51,202 bases of DNA from the NCBI GenBank assembly GCA_001919865.1, contig MNIR01000030.1, positions 1 through 51,202 of the forward strand, read 5' to 3'. Below are positions 17,303-27,199 of the stretch, piece by piece. The notes under the pieces are model-generated. The model made no database searches and was not told the origin of the DNA. It saw only the letters and a list, made by a program, of their open reading frames with translations. Both the position numbers and the translations under genes were made by a program. This stretch comes from Gemmatimonadetes bacterium 13_1_20CM_4_69_16 (GTDB taxonomy: Bacteria > Gemmatimonadota > Gemmatimonadetes > Gemmatimonadales > GWC2-71-9). Position 1 is the stretch's first letter; every line of letters begins with the position of its first letter.

Positions 17303-18306
17303 CGGACGGTACCTCCTTCCGCAAACTCCGCGCCGATGTCCTGATCGAGGTGACTCTCCACCATCTGGGCCGCCACCCGCACCGCGTGCATGATCGCCCG
17401 CGCCGGGGACGCGCCGTGGCAGATGATGGCCACGCCCTTGACGCCCAACAGCGGCGCTCCCCCGTACTCGGAGTAGTCGAGAAACTTGAAGAGCCGCTTG
17501 ACCTCGGGACGACCCAGCACGTCGGGGAGCGCTTGCTGCAGCATCCCGGCGAACATGCGACCCGCGGACTCGTAAAACTTGAGGATGGCATTGCCGACGA
17601 AGCCGTCGCACACCACGACGTCGATCTCGCCCCCCTTCCCGCGGCCGGCGAGGATGTCGCGCCCCTCCACGTTCCCGACGTAGCGGATGCCCGGCGTTTG
17701 CTTGAGGAGCTGGTGCGCCTCTTTGACGACGGCGTTTCCCTTCTCGTCCTCTTCCCCGACGTTCAACAGCCCGACGCCGGGGGTCGCCCGCCCCATCACG
17801 TCCCGGGCGTACACCGAGCCGAGGTGCGCGAAGCCCACGAGCTCGCGGGCGTCGCAGTCCACGTTGGCCCCGCCGTCGATGACGAGCACCGGCTGGCCCG
17901 CGGTCGGGAACGGCGTGCCGATCGCCGCGCGCGCCACGCCCTCATGCACTCGCAGCAGCAGCGTCGCGGCGGCCATGACGGCGCCGGTGTTCCCGGCCGA
18001 GATGAAGGCGTCGGACTGGCCCTTCTTCTGGAGCCCGAGCCCGATCCCGATGGAGGAACGCGGCTTGCTCTTGATCGCGGCGAGCGGCTTCTCGCCCATC
18101 CCCACGACCTCCGGGGCCTCGACGAGGTCGAGCCGGGCGCGGTCGACCTCGCCGTGCGACTTGAGTGCGGCCTCGATGTCCGCCGTGCGGCCGACCAGCT
18201 GGATGCGGAAGGTGGGCGGCAGCTCCCGCAGCGCCTGTACCGCCCCTTCGATCTCGACGCGCGGGGCGTTGTCGCCGCCCATCGCATCCAGCGCGATGCG
18301 GATCAC
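17299..18306 (-). CDS. plsX: Phosphate acyltransferase PlsX
   Basis: Makes acyl-phosphate from acyl-ACP for phospholipid synthesis with PlsY. The 335 residues show the family start RIALDAMGGDNAPRVEIEGA, the SAGNTGAVMAAATLLL motif, VDCDARELVGFAHLGSVYA and VVCDGFVGNAILKF. It starts with GTG 18306, one base after the rpmF stop, the standard rpmF-plsX arrangement. Full length, no irregularity. Confidence 0.97.
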   Translation of the reverse strand: MIRIALDAMGGDNAPRVEIEGAVQALRELPPTFRIQLVGRTADIEAALKSHGEVDRARLDLVEAPEVVGMGEKPLAAIKSKPRSSIGIGLGLQKKGQSDAFISAGNTGAVMAAATLLLRVHEGVARAAIGTPFPTAGQPVLVIDGGANVDCDARELVGFAHLGSVYARDVMGRATPGVGLLNVGEEDEKGNAVVKEAHQLLKQTPGIRYVGNVEGRDILAGRGKGGEIDVVVCDGFVGNAILKFYESAGRMFAGMLQQALPDVLGRPEVKRLFKFLDYSEYGGAPLLGVKGVAIICHGASPARAIMHAVRVAAQMVESHLDQDIGAEFAEGGTVR

Positions 18307-18307
18307 G

Positions 18308-18487
18308 TCAGTCCTCGACTGCCACCCGCTGCTCGCCGCGGTAGTAGCCGCAGGTCGGACAGACGCGGTGCGGCCGCTTCAGGTCGCCACACCGGGGGCA
18401 CGGCTGGAGCGTGATGTGCGCCGCCTTGTAGTGCGTGCGGCGGGCACGCTTTTTCCGTTTGGAGGTCCTTCGCTTCGGTACGGCCAT
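18308..18487 (-). CDS. rpmF: 50S ribosomal protein L32
   Basis: A 59-residue basic ribosomal protein beginning MAVPKRRTSKRKKRARRTHY. The zinc ribbon is present as CPRC (Cys30, Cys33) and CPTC (Cys43, Cys46). It lies between yceD and plsX, the conserved position for L32. The four-cysteine form indicates the zinc-binding paralogue type. Confidence 0.97.
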   Translation of the reverse strand: MAVPKRRTSKRKKRARRTHYKAAHITLQPCPRCGDLKRPHRVCPTCGYYRGEQRVAVED

Positions 18488-18499
18488 GGATGGTCCTTT

Positions 18500-19009
18500 T
18501 CAGTCGCGAGGCTTGCCCTTGAGAGCGGCGAGCGCCTGCCAGCGCGGATCCCGGGCCGGCGGGCAGCCGCAGGGGCCCGCGTTCAGGTCTTTGCCACAGC
18601 GCGGGCACAGCCCGCGGCAACCCTCCCGGCACACCACCCACGGCGGCACGGCGAGCAGCAGCTCCTCGCGCACCGCGGGCCGGAGATCGACCTGCGTCGC
18701 GTCGTGCGCCAGCGGGTAGGAGTCCGGGTCCTCCTGGGCGTCGGGGTCTTCTGTAAACAGCGCGCGGATGTCGGCCGTAACGGTCAGGGGGACCGGCGCT
18801 AGACAGCGGCGACACTCCCCCCCAACCTGGGCACGCAGTGAGCCCTTCCAGTAGAAGCGCCCCGCTCCGGCCGCCTGCAATCGTCCGCTCACACGCACGG
18901 GCCCGGTCAGGGCCACCCCCAATCCCTCGAACAGGGGATCCTCCGCCCCGAGCTGCGCCGCTGTATCGACCGGACCGCTGGCCAGCTCTCGCAGGTCGAA
19001 TTGCAACAT
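18500..19009 (-). CDS. YceD/DUF177 family protein (23S rRNA accumulation)
   Basis: A 169-residue DUF177 protein. In E. coli and plants the family is needed for 23S rRNA accumulation, and it nearly always precedes rpmF, as here (12-nt gap). Two cysteine clusters are visible: GGECRRCLAPV near residue 65 and CREGCRGLCPRCGKDLNAGPCGC towards the C-terminus, a probable metal-binding knuckle; the acidic RALFTEDPDAQEDPDSY is also typical. The start is ATG 19009, 34 nt after ndk. Confidence 0.88.
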   Translation of the reverse strand: MLQFDLRELASGPVDTAAQLGAEDPLFEGLGVALTGPVRVSGRLQAAGAGRFYWKGSLRAQVGGECRRCLAPVPLTVTADIRALFTEDPDAQEDPDSYPLAHDATQVDLRPAVREELLLAVPPWVVCREGCRGLCPRCGKDLNAGPCGCPPARDPRWQALAALKGKPRD

Positions 19010-19043
19010 AGACGAGCGAAGCTAAACCCTTGTGGCACTTGCG

Positions 19044-19463
19044 TCAAGCGAGCTCGTGCAGTTCCCGCTCCGGGAAGAAAAACGCCACTTCCCGCGCCGC
19101 CGTCTCGGGGGCGTCTGAGGCGTGGATCGCGTTTCGCTCCTTCGACTCGGCGTACAGTTTGCGCACGGTCCCGGGCTTCGCTTCGGCCGGATCGGTGGCG
19201 CCGATCACGTCCCGCAGCCGGGCGACGGCGTCGTCGCGCTGGAGCGCCACCGCCAGTGCCGGCCCTGAGGTCATGAACGCGACGAGCGAACGGTAAAAGG
19301 GCCGCTCGCGGTGCACCGCGTAGAACGCCTCGGCTTGCGCGGTGGTGAGCTTCACGAGACGCGCGGCGCGGATCTTGAAGCCCGCGCTCTCGAGCTGCGC
19401 GAGGATCTTCCCGGCTTTGCCGGCGCCCACGGCGTCCGGCTTGATGATGGCGAGGGTGATCAT
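19044..19463 (-). CDS. ndk: Nucleoside diphosphate kinase
   Basis: Balances NTP pools by phosphotransfer through a histidine. The 139 residues contain LAIIKPDAVGAGKAGKI at the start, FYAVHRERPFYRSLVAFMTSGP, IGATDPAEAKPGTVRKLY and the active-site His114 in ERNAIHASD. I chose ATG 19463 rather than the ATG four codons upstream, because it matches the family start and sits one base after the upstream stop. It is co-directional with the EIIA-CBS gene. Confidence 0.96.
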   Translation of the reverse strand: MITLAIIKPDAVGAGKAGKILAQLESAGFKIRAARLVKLTTAQAEAFYAVHRERPFYRSLVAFMTSGPALAVALQRDDAVARLRDVIGATDPAEAKPGTVRKLYAESKERNAIHASDAPETAAREVAFFFPERELHELA

Positions 19464-19464
19464 G

Positions 19465-20373
19465 TCAGGGCGCAATGAGACGGCGGATGACGTCCGCCCG
19501 CGTCAAGAATCCCACCACGACCCCTTCCCGGACCACCGGGAAGCGATCGACGTCCTTCGAGCTCATCAGGTTCGCGACGTCCGCGAGCGTCTGGTCCTCC
19601 GACAGGCACAGCACCGAGCGCGCCATCGCCTCTTTCACCAGGATGAGACGGGGATCAGTGGAGGCGCGCTGCAACTGACTGCGGGTCGGCGCGCGGACCT
19701 CCCCCGTCTTGGTGCGCTGCAGGAAGTCGGGAATCAAGTGGCGCAGCAGCTCGCGATGTGTCACCATGCCGATGAGTGAGCTCGCATCGTCCACGACGGG
19801 CATCGCGCGGATGTCCTGCTCGATCATGAGATGCGCCACTTCGCCCAGGGTTTGGTCCGCCCGCACCGTGAAGGCTTGGGGCGTCATGATGTCGCGCACG
19901 GTGAGCTGGCTCGGCAGCTCGACGGCGTCGAGGGCCGCCAGCCGGACCACCTGCTCGGCGGTCTTCGCGGCCAGCAAGGCGAGCACCGTGTCGGGGTCCG
20001 AGAGGGCGCGGGCGAACGCGCCCACGACCTGGAGATACAGCGCGGCGTCGCGTAGCGGGGCCACGATGAAGATCACGATGCGGGCGGATCGATTGGGGTC
20101 CTTCTCCCAGCGAATCGGCGCGGGCGAGATGCCCACGGCCGCCACGAGGCCCCGCACCGCCTCAGTCCGAAAGTGGGGGAGGAAGGCGTGCTCCCCCACT
20201 GACACCATGTCCTCTGGCCAGGTGTGGCGAATCACAGCGTTCAGGCGCTGGGGCTCGGCAACGGCGCCGACCTGGACGAGCCGCTCGGCGAGCCGCTCGG
20301 TGGCTTCTTTGACGGTGCCGGCGCGCAACGGCACGACGACGTGCTCCGGGCTGAGCACATCCTTGAGCTTCAC
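19465..20373 (-). CDS. PTS EIIA-like domain fused to two CBS domains
   Basis: A 302-residue protein. Residues 1-150 match the fructose/Ntr-type EIIA domain, with the phospho-acceptor His67 preserved in [11 protein letters not shown] and the family stretch [28 protein letters not shown]. Residues 157-212 ([22 protein letters not shown]) and 246-299 ([21 protein letters not shown]) are CBS domains, which usually sense adenosine nucleotides. No other PTS gene is in the window. A sensor or regulator joining phosphorylation state and adenylate level is plausible; the target is unknown. It overlaps sucD as GTGA. Confidence 0.87.
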   Translation of the reverse strand: MKLKDVLSPEHVVVPLRAGTVKEATERLAERLVQVGAVAEPQRLNAVIRHTWPEDMVSVGEHAFLPHFRTEAVRGLVAAVGISPAPIRWEKDPNRSARIVIFIVAPLRDAALYLQVVGAFARALSDPDTVLALLAAKTAEQVVRLAALDAVELPSQLTVRDIMTPQAFTVRADQTLGEVAHLMIEQDIRAMPVVDDASSLIGMVTHRELLRHLIPDFLQRTKTGEVRAPTRSQLQRASTDPRLILVKEAMARSVLCLSEDQTLADVANLMSSKDVDRFPVVREGVVVGFLTRADVIRRLIAP

Positions 20374-21239
20374 AGGCGCTCCTTCAGGAGCGGCACGACG
20401 TCGGCCGGGCGCTTCATCACCGAGATCCCGGCGCGCGCGAAGGCCGCCATTTTCTCGCTCGCCGTCCCGCTCGAGCCGGAGATGATCGCTCCAGCGTGTC
20501 CCATGCGGCGCCCGGGCGGCGCGGTCTGGCCCGCAATGAAGCCGACCACGGGCTTGGTCATCCCCTTCGCGACGAACTCGGCGGCCTGCTGCTCGTCGGT
20601 GCCGCCGATCTCGCCGATCATCACCACGGCATCGGTCTCGGCATCCGCCTGAAACGCCGAGAGGCAGTGGATGAAGCTCGTGCCGATCAAGGGGTCGCCG
20701 CCGATGCCGATGCAGGTGGACTGGCCCAGGCCATGGGTCGAGAGCTGGTGCACGATCTCGTATGTGAGCGTCCCGCTCCGCGACACGACGCCGATGCGCC
20801 CCGGCTTGCAGATGTTGCCCGGGATGATGCCGACCTTGCTCTTGGTGGGGGAGATCAGGCCGGGGCAGTTCGGGCCGACCAGCCGGGCGCCCCGCTCGTG
20901 CAGGAACGGCAGCACGCGGGTCATGTCGAGGACGGGAATGCCTTCCGTGATACAGACGATCAGACCGAGCCCGGCGTCGGCGGCTTCGTAGATCGCCGAC
21001 GCCGCCACGGCGGCGGGCACGTAGATCACTGCGACATTCGCCTGGGTCTCGCGCACCCCGTCCGCGACGGTGTCGAACACCGGGACTACACCGTCGAACA
21101 GCTGGCCACCCTTTCCCGGCGTCACCCCTGCCACGACCTTCGTGCCGTAGCCGATCATCTGACGGCTGTGGAACGAGCCGTCCCGGCCGGTGATCCCCTG
21201 CACGAGCAGGCGCGTGTGCTGGTCGATGAAGACGCTCAC
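20370..21239 (-). CDS. sucD: Succinyl-CoA synthetase (ADP-forming) alpha subunit
   Basis: TCA-cycle enzyme making succinate and ATP/GTP from succinyl-CoA. The 289 residues include the CoA-binding start [28 protein letters not shown], and the phosphorylated His248 in [13 protein letters not shown]. The start is GTG 21239, overlapping sucC as GTGA, so the two subunits are coupled. Full length. Confidence 0.97.
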   Translation of the reverse strand: MSVFIDQHTRLLVQGITGRDGSFHSRQMIGYGTKVVAGVTPGKGGQLFDGVVPVFDTVADGVRETQANVAVIYVPAAVAASAIYEAADAGLGLIVCITEGIPVLDMTRVLPFLHERGARLVGPNCPGLISPTKSKVGIIPGNICKPGRIGVVSRSGTLTYEIVHQLSTHGLGQSTCIGIGGDPLIGTSFIHCLSAFQADAETDAVVMIGEIGGTDEQQAAEFVAKGMTKPVVGFIAGQTAPPGRRMGHAGAIISGSSGTASEKMAAFARAGISVMKRPADVVPLLKERL

Positions 21240-22369
21240 GCGTTCGCCTGCGCCACCGCCCGCTTCACGGCTTCGTCCATGTCCGTGAGGGCGGAGAAGC
21301 CCGCCTTGGTGAGGATCGCGATCGCCTCGGCTTCGTTCGTGCCGGTGAGCCGGATGACGAGCGGCACCTTGATCGGGAATTGTTGCGTCGCCTGGACGAT
21401 GCCGTTGGCGACGTCGTCGCCTCGCGTGATGCCGCCGAAGATGTTGAAGAGGATGGCCTTCACGCTCGGATCGGCCGTGATGATCCGGAGCGCGCTCACG
21501 ACTTTTTGCGGGTTGGAGCTGCCGCCGATGTCGAGGAAATTGGCGGGCGCACCGCCGTAGTATTTCACCAGGTCCATCGTCGCCATCGCGAGCCCGGCGC
21601 CGTTCACGCAGCAGCCGACCGTCCCGTCGAGCTTCACGAACGTAAGCCCCGCTTCGCGGGCCTGTACCTCGGAGGGCGCTTCGGCCGTGGCGTCCCTGAG
21701 GGCTGCGATCTCGGGTCGTCGATCGAGCTCATTATCGTCGATCACGATCTTCGCGTCGAGCGCAAGGACCTGGCCGTCCGGCGTGGTGGCGAGGGGGTTG
21801 ATCTCCGCGAGGGACGCCCCGACGGCGTAGCAGGCGGCATACAGCTTGGTCATGATCTCCGCCGCCAGGCGCGCCTGGGCGACGTTGCGATACAGCCGGA
21901 GGCCGAGGCCGAGCCCCTGGTGCGGCAGCAGCCCGTAACGGGGGTCCACCGCGACGCGGTGGATCTGCTCCGGGGTGGCCGCGGCGACTTCCTCGATGTC
22001 CACACCGCCTGCCGCGCTCACCATCAGCAAGGGGCGCTGCGAGCCGCGATCCACCACGATCCCGACGTAGCTCTCGGACGCAATCTCGACCGCCGGCGCC
22101 ACGAGCACCTTGTGAACGGTGAGGCCCTTGATCTGCATCCCGAGGATGCGGGAGGCGTGCGCTGCGGCTTCGTCGGGTGTGTTCGCGAGCTTGACGCCCC
22201 CCGCCTTGCCGCGGCCACCGGCGTGCACCTGGGCCTTCACCACGACCTTGCCGCCCAGCCGCTGCGCGACGGCGCGCACCTGGTCCGGCGTGTCCGCGAC
22301 GGCGTCGGCCGGGACCGGAATGCCGTGGCGCCGGAGCAGCTCGCGTGCCTGATATTCGTGCAGGTTCAC
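21236..22369 (-). CDS. sucC: Succinyl-CoA synthetase beta subunit
   Basis: Partner of SucD; it carries the ATP-grasp domain. The 377 residues start [19 protein letters not shown] and include [55 protein letters not shown] and [18 protein letters not shown] place the start at GTG 22369, which overlaps the carbamate kinase stop as GTGA; codons upstream are not family-like. Confidence 0.97.
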   Translation of the reverse strand: MNLHEYQARELLRRHGIPVPADAVADTPDQVRAVAQRLGGKVVVKAQVHAGGRGKAGGVKLANTPDEAAAHASRILGMQIKGLTVHKVLVAPAVEIASESYVGIVVDRGSQRPLLMVSAAGGVDIEEVAAATPEQIHRVAVDPRYGLLPHQGLGLGLRLYRNVAQARLAAEIMTKLYAACYAVGASLAEINPLATTPDGQVLALDAKIVIDDNELDRRPEIAALRDATAEAPSEVQAREAGLTFVKLDGTVGCCVNGAGLAMATMDLVKYYGGAPANFLDIGGSSNPQKVVSALRIITADPSVKAILFNIFGGITRGDDVANGIVQATQQFPIKVPLVIRLTGTNEAEAIAILTKAGFSALTDMDEAVKRAVAQANA

Positions 22370-23316
22370 TGCGGCGCTCGCGTGATCGTCGTGCCGGCAT
22401 CGCCGCGCAATGCGGCGAGGCCGCGCGCCAGCTCCGCAATGACTGCGCATTCCCCACCGGCGCGTACGAAGCCGGCCGCCGCCTCGACCTTGGGACGCAT
22501 GCTCCCCGCGCCGAGCTCCTTCCCCGCAAGCAGGTGGTCCGCCTGAGCGAGGTCGAGGCGGCGGATCGGCTCCTGATGCTTGGTGCCGTAGCCCCGGTAC
22601 ACGGCGTCGACGTTGGTGAGAATCAACAGCACGTCGGCCTCCAGCTCGCGCCCCAAGATCGCGGCGACCCGGTCCTTATCCACCACGGCGTCGAGCCCCT
22701 CCAGTCTCAGCATCGGGTCCTCGTACACCGGGGGCCCGCCGCCCCCGCACGCCACCACGATGTGACCCGCCGCGACCAGGTGGCCGATCATGACGCGCTC
22801 CACGACGGCGACCGGCTTCGGGCTGGGCGCGAGCCGGCGCCAGCGGCCCGGCTGTTCCTCCTTCACGGGCACACCGCGCGCCTGGAGGCGCGCGACCCGT
22901 GTGGAATCGAGCGCGTGGCCGATAGGCTTGCTCGGGATCCGCAGGTTGGCGTCGTTGGCGTCGCACAGCGTCTGGGTGATCAGGGTTACGACCTGCCGAG
23001 CGATGCCGGCGCGGGCGAGCGCGTTCTGGAGCGACTGCTGGATCATGTAGCCCATCCACCCGGCCGTCGCGGCCACCAGTACGCCGAGCGGCAACGGCTC
23101 GACCTGGTCCGCCGCGAGCTCGTTGCGCGCCAGCTCGTCCCCCACCTGCGGGCCGTTGCCGTGCACCAGGGCGATGGCCCATCCCTCGCGCGCCAGGTCC
23201 ACGATCGGCGCGAGGCTGGCGCGGGTATGTCGGAACTGATTCGCGACGGTGGGCCGCTCTCCCGGTGGCGCGACGGCGTTTCCGCCGAGCGCCACGACGA
23301 TGGTCCCCGGTTTCAC
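22366..23316 (-). CDS. arcC: Carbamate kinase
   Basis: Amino-acid-kinase fold enzyme interconverting carbamoyl phosphate plus ADP with carbamate plus ATP. The 316 residues show IVVALGGNAV at the start, LVHGNGPQVGDELA, GWMGYMIQQSLQNAL, RIPSKPIGHAL, VVACGGGGPPVYE, VDKDRVAAILGRELEADVLLILTNVDAV and GSMRPKVEAAAGFV, all carbamate kinase motifs. ArcA and ArcB of arginine deiminase are absent, so its role here is unclear; it may serve another carbamoyl-phosphate route. I chose GTG 23316, 11 nt after the UPF0182 stop. The frame is open far upstream, but that part is antisense-like shadow. Confidence 0.9.
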   Translation of the reverse strand: MKPGTIVVALGGNAVAPPGERPTVANQFRHTRASLAPIVDLAREGWAIALVHGNGPQVGDELARNELAADQVEPLPLGVLVAATAGWMGYMIQQSLQNALARAGIARQVVTLITQTLCDANDANLRIPSKPIGHALDSTRVARLQARGVPVKEEQPGRWRRLAPSPKPVAVVERVMIGHLVAAGHIVVACGGGGPPVYEDPMLRLEGLDAVVDKDRVAAILGRELEADVLLILTNVDAVYRGYGTKHQEPIRRLDLAQADHLLAGKELGAGSMRPKVEAAAGFVRAGGECAVIAELARGLAALRGDAGTTITRAPQ

Positions 23317-23327
23317 GGCGGGGCAAC

Positions 23328-25811
23328 CTAGCGGGGCCGGGGGGCCGGAGCAAGCGGGCGGCGGCCCAGCTGCAGGAGCTGCTTGAGCTGGCGGTAGTAG
23401 TGTCCGAACGCTTCGAGATCGCCCGCCGTCAGCGCCGCGTCCGCCTGGGCGGCGAGCCGCCGCGCATCCTCCCAGCGCGCCGCTAGCGACGTATCTCCGG
23501 CTAGACGATCGCTCCGCCCTCCCGCCAGGAAGTCGTGCAGCGCGGCCCACGGCGTCGTCCCCTGGCCGCGCCGGTCGTTCCATGTGAGAAACACCGTGTC
23601 GATACCGCTGGGCGGGCCGCCCGTGACCGGCTCCTTGAATAACGCCTGCCACGAGAACAGGCCGCCGCCGGCGTTCCACAGCCGGAGCACGCCGGGCGCC
23701 GTGGGCGGCTGCGGGGAACCCACCAGCCCGCTCGGCAGCCGCACCGGCGGGGTGGGTCGCCACGCGAATAGCTCGGGGCCGTGCGGTCCCATGGCCGCGG
23801 CCACCAACGCCGCGAACTCTCGCGGGGTCCCGCGCTCGAATCCCTGGGCCGTCCAAACCCGCGGTTCCGCGCTCCCCTCGGTGGCTGGCGCGATGACTTC
23901 GAAGGGCTCGCGCGGCCGCGCTGTCCAGCCGGCAGAGTCGGATGACGCCGATGAGGCGAGCGCCGCCGCGATGCGGAACGTCTGGCGTGGATAGGGCAGT
24001 CGCGACCGCAGCGCCAGTGGCAGGCTGTCGATCGGCCGCACGAGGGGGGCGAGAATGCGCGCCCACGCGGCGGCGAGCGAGTCCGCGCCGGGCGCGAGGT
24101 AGAGCTGCGTCTCGCCGCTCGCCGCGCTCACGGCGCCCACGAGCCCCGCCTGCAGGTAGCGCACGGGATGGCCCCGCACCTCCATCCGTCGCACCAGTGG
24201 GAAGGCTTCCGACTCGAGGTACCCGTAGGCGACCCACCACAGCCCACCGTCCGCCACGAGCGGGTCGGGAGCGTCGAACCTGGCGAACGGCGCGAGCCGC
24301 TGCAGCCGCTCCACGACGTCGCGGCGCCACAAGAGCAGCAGGCCGTCGGTCTCGGCGCGCGCCAACTCGGGGCTCTGCAGTGCCCATGCGAGCGCCGCGC
24401 GCCGCCACCAGCGGCCGAGCGCGATGCCCGAAGCGCGGAGCGCCGGCCAGCTGTCCGGCGCGGCAACCGCGAACTCGCGGAAGCCGGGTCCGAACCAGGC
24501 GGCGGAATCGTGGGTCATGAGCTGGGCGAACACCAGCCCGCTGTCCGCCTCCACGGCCGCGAGCGGTCGGCCGGCGCGCGCCCAGCCGCCGCGGTGCACG
24601 TCGGTCCACCCCGGCGGCGGTTGCGCGCGGGTCAGCGCCTCTAGGCTCGGCATCGGCGCGACCAGCCAGGTAGCGCGGCCGCCGCCCTGGCCGTGCGGCG
24701 ACAACGCGATCGCCGCCACGTCGGCACGCGGGCCGAGCAGGTCCGGGCTGCGCCGAGCGGCGGCGGCGCGGACGCGCCCGGGGTCCCACAACGGCAGGGC
24801 CATGGCGGCCGCATCGGGGGTGGGCCACCCCGGCGGCGGGCCCTCCGCGAGCGGCTCCGCGCCGAACGCGAGTCGCTCCAAGCGCGTCCGCTCCGCGACG
24901 AACCCCGCCGCGGGATCGCGGCCCCTCCCCCGCCAGACGGCGGGGAGCACGAGATACACCAGCAGCGCCACGCCGAGCAGCGCGCCCCAGCTCGCGACGA
25001 GGAAGGTCGGCCTGTCACGCAGCGCCCACACGAGGCTTGCCACCGTCGCCACGCTGGCGAGCGCCGCCACCAGCGCCGCCCCGGGGAGGCGCACGTCCCG
25101 CACGCCCCGCTCCAGTGCGCCGTGCAGTCCCGCCACGGTCTCCGCCGGATCGAGCACGGCGCCCCACGCGAGCGCGAGAGCGGTGGCGGCGAGCGCCAGG
25201 CCGAGGTGGGCGCGCGCATGCGCGCTCGTCTGAGGAGTCCAATGGCGGAAGCGCAGCGATCCCATGCCGAAATACAGCAGGGCGACGAGCACCGTGCCCG
25301 TCACGCTCGCCAGGAGGAGCAGGCCCTGCACGCGTGCGAGCCATGGCAACTGCCCCACGTAGTAGCCGAGGTCTCGATGGAGCAGCGGGTCAGCGATGCC
25401 GAACCGGGGAGGATGGGCTGCGAGCCGCGCCGACATCCACCAATCGCCTGTGCCGAGGGCAAGCAGGAGGCCGAACACGAGGCCGCTCGTGATGGTGCCG
25501 CCGAGCAGCACGCGCTGGGGCACCGCCTCCACGATCTCGAGATCGCCAAGCCGCCGCGGCAACTGCACCGACCCGATGGCGCGGTACACGAAGAACACGT
25601 TGCCCGTGCCCCAGGCGACGGCGAGCAGCAGAATCAGGCCGCTCACGAGCCGTGCGACGTCGCGACCCGCGATGTACGCCTCCCCTCCCCGGATGCTGGC
25701 CGCCCACGCGCGCTCGGCGGTTTCGATGGCCACGCCACGTCCGCCGACCAGGAGCACGACCAGCACGGCGGCGCCGGCCACCAGCCACGACCGCCGCCGC
25801 GGGCGCGTCAC
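23328..25811 (-). CDS. UPF0182 family membrane protein
   Basis: An 827-residue membrane protein of the COG1615/UPF0182 family, function unknown. The first 300 residues hold about seven transmembrane helices (roughly 9-29, 52-77, 100-124, 156-181, 199-220, 243-265 and 271-293). The rest is a large soluble domain, likely extracytoplasmic, ending in a helical tail WEDARRLAAQADAALTAGDLEAFGHYYRQL typical of the family. It is somewhat shorter than usual members. The start is GTG 25811, overlapping the phosphomutase stop as GTGA. Family assignment rests on overall architecture and the tail. Confidence 0.75.
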   Translation of the reverse strand: MTRPRRRSWLVAGAAVLVVLLVGGRGVAIETAERAWAASIRGGEAYIAGRDVARLVSGLILLLAVAWGTGNVFFVYRAIGSVQLPRRLGDLEIVEAVPQRVLLGGTITSGLVFGLLLALGTGDWWMSARLAAHPPRFGIADPLLHRDLGYYVGQLPWLARVQGLLLLASVTGTVLVALLYFGMGSLRFRHWTPQTSAHARAHLGLALAATALALAWGAVLDPAETVAGLHGALERGVRDVRLPGAALVAALASVATVASLVWALRDRPTFLVASWGALLGVALLVYLVLPAVWRGRGRDPAAGFVAERTRLERLAFGAEPLAEGPPPGWPTPDAAAMALPLWDPGRVRAAAARRSPDLLGPRADVAAIALSPHGQGGGRATWLVAPMPSLEALTRAQPPPGWTDVHRGGWARAGRPLAAVEADSGLVFAQLMTHDSAAWFGPGFREFAVAAPDSWPALRASGIALGRWWRRAALAWALQSPELARAETDGLLLLWRRDVVERLQRLAPFARFDAPDPLVADGGLWWVAYGYLESEAFPLVRRMEVRGHPVRYLQAGLVGAVSAASGETQLYLAPGADSLAAAWARILAPLVRPIDSLPLALRSRLPYPRQTFRIAAALASSASSDSAGWTARPREPFEVIAPATEGSAEPRVWTAQGFERGTPREFAALVAAAMGPHGPELFAWRPTPPVRLPSGLVGSPQPPTAPGVLRLWNAGGGLFSWQALFKEPVTGGPPSGIDTVFLTWNDRRGQGTTPWAALHDFLAGGRSDRLAGDTSLAARWEDARRLAAQADAALTAGDLEAFGHYYRQLKQLLQLGRRPLAPAPRPR

Positions 25812-27184
25812 GGTCGGATGCCCTGGGCGGCGAGCCAGCCCTCCACTTCGGCCCGATACGTCGCGAGCGCGGACTCACTGCCCGCCTCGAAGCGCATGAC
25901 CAGGACCGGTTGAGTGTTCGACGCGCGCAGCAGCCCCCACCCGTCGGCGAAGGTGATGCGCACGCCGTCCAGCGTCGATATGGGATAGCGGGGGGCGAAG
26001 TGCTGCGCCGCCCGCTCCACGATCGCGAACTTGCGATCGTCCGGGCAATCAATCCGGATCTCCGGGGTCGAGACGGTCGGCGGGAGGTCGGCGAGCAAAC
26101 GGGAGAGCGGCCCCTCCTGCTCCGCCAGGTAGCGCAGCAAGCGCGCTGCGGCGAACAAGGCATCGTCGAAGCCGTACCAGTCGCCACCGAAGAACATGTG
26201 CCCGCTCATCTCACCGGCCAGGGGTGCGTGAAGCTCTTTCATCTTCTGTTTGATGAGCGAGTGGCCGGTCTTCCACATCGTCGGCTTGAGGCCGACGCGC
26301 GCCAGCTCTTGCGCGAGCACTGCGGAGCTTTTCACGTCGAAGATCACGGGATGCCCGGGGCCCATGCGGCGCGCCAGGTCGCGGCCCAGCAGTACCAACA
26401 GCTGGTCGCCGAACACCGCACGCCCCTGCTCATCCACCGCGCCGATCCGGTCCCCGTCACCGTCGAACGCGATGCCGAGCTCGGCCCGCTCCCGCGCCAC
26501 GGCCGCCTGGAGGTGGCGCAGGTTCTCCAGCACGGTGGGGTCCGGGTGGTGATTCGGGAACGTGCCGTCCGACTCGCAGAACAGCCCCACGACGTCTGCG
26601 CCGAGCGCCCGCAGGGTCTCGACCGCGATGAGGCTCGCGACGCCGTTGCCGCAGTCGACGACGACCTTCACGCGCCGCGGCAGCGGGCCGTTGCGGCTGA
26701 CGACCGCCTTGCTGTAAGCGTCCAGCAGATTCGGGTGCGTCTGCTGCGATCCGCCGGCCCGATCGGGCGTGCGTCCCTCCACGATCATGCGATGCAGCAG
26801 CTTGATGTCCTCGCCGTAGATGGCGCCCCCGCGGAGCACCATCTTGAAGCCGTTGAACGCCGGGGGATTGTGGGAGCCGGTGACTTGTAGACCGGCGTCC
26901 ACCGTCAGCGTATGCGTGGCGAAGTACAGGGCGGGCGTCGGCACCGGCCCGACGAACAGGGCGAACGAACCCGCGTCCACGATTCCCGACACGACCTGGT
27001 TCGCGAGGTCCACCCCGGAGGGCCGGTTGTCGCGGCCGACGGCAATCCGGGCGGCGCGTCCCAGCCGCTCGGTGGCGAGCGTCGCGAACGCCTTCCCGAT
27101 CGCGTAGGCGACCTCGCCCGTGAGCTCGTCGCCCACGGTGCCGCGGATGTCGTACTCTCGGAAGATGGTGGCGGGGAGCTTCAT
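25808..27184 (-). CDS. Phosphomannomutase/phosphoglucomutase
   Basis: Alpha-D-phosphohexomutase of the AlgC/ManB type, interconverting hexose 1- and 6-phosphates for sugar-nucleotide synthesis. The 458-residue protein has all four active-site elements: catalytic Ser104 in VTGSHNPPAFNGFKM, metal loop DGDGDR (Asp241, 243, 245), sugar-specificity loop GEMSGHMFF, and phosphate loop RASNTQPVLVMRFE. The opening IFREYDIRG is a hallmark. It starts at ATG 27184, 15 nt after nuoN, so it is probably transcribed with the nuo genes. Substrate preference (Man versus Glc) cannot be decided. Confidence 0.93.
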   Translation of the reverse strand: MKLPATIFREYDIRGTVGDELTGEVAYAIGKAFATLATERLGRAARIAVGRDNRPSGVDLANQVVSGIVDAGSFALFVGPVPTPALYFATHTLTVDAGLQVTGSHNPPAFNGFKMVLRGGAIYGEDIKLLHRMIVEGRTPDRAGGSQQTHPNLLDAYSKAVVSRNGPLPRRVKVVVDCGNGVASLIAVETLRALGADVVGLFCESDGTFPNHHPDPTVLENLRHLQAAVARERAELGIAFDGDGDRIGAVDEQGRAVFGDQLLVLLGRDLARRMGPGHPVIFDVKSSAVLAQELARVGLKPTMWKTGHSLIKQKMKELHAPLAGEMSGHMFFGGDWYGFDDALFAAARLLRYLAEQEGPLSRLLADLPPTVSTPEIRIDCPDDRKFAIVERAAQHFAPRYPISTLDGVRITFADGWGLLRASNTQPVLVMRFEAGSESALATYRAEVEGWLAAQGIRP

Positions 27185-27199
27185 GGAGCCCGCCCGGTC

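Noticed and set aside
22366-24828. Apparent 820-residue fusion ending in carbamate kinase
   Set aside because: Only the last 316 residues match a family. The upstream part is the UPF0182 gene read in another frame; GTG 23316 after the UPF0182 stop is the sensible start.
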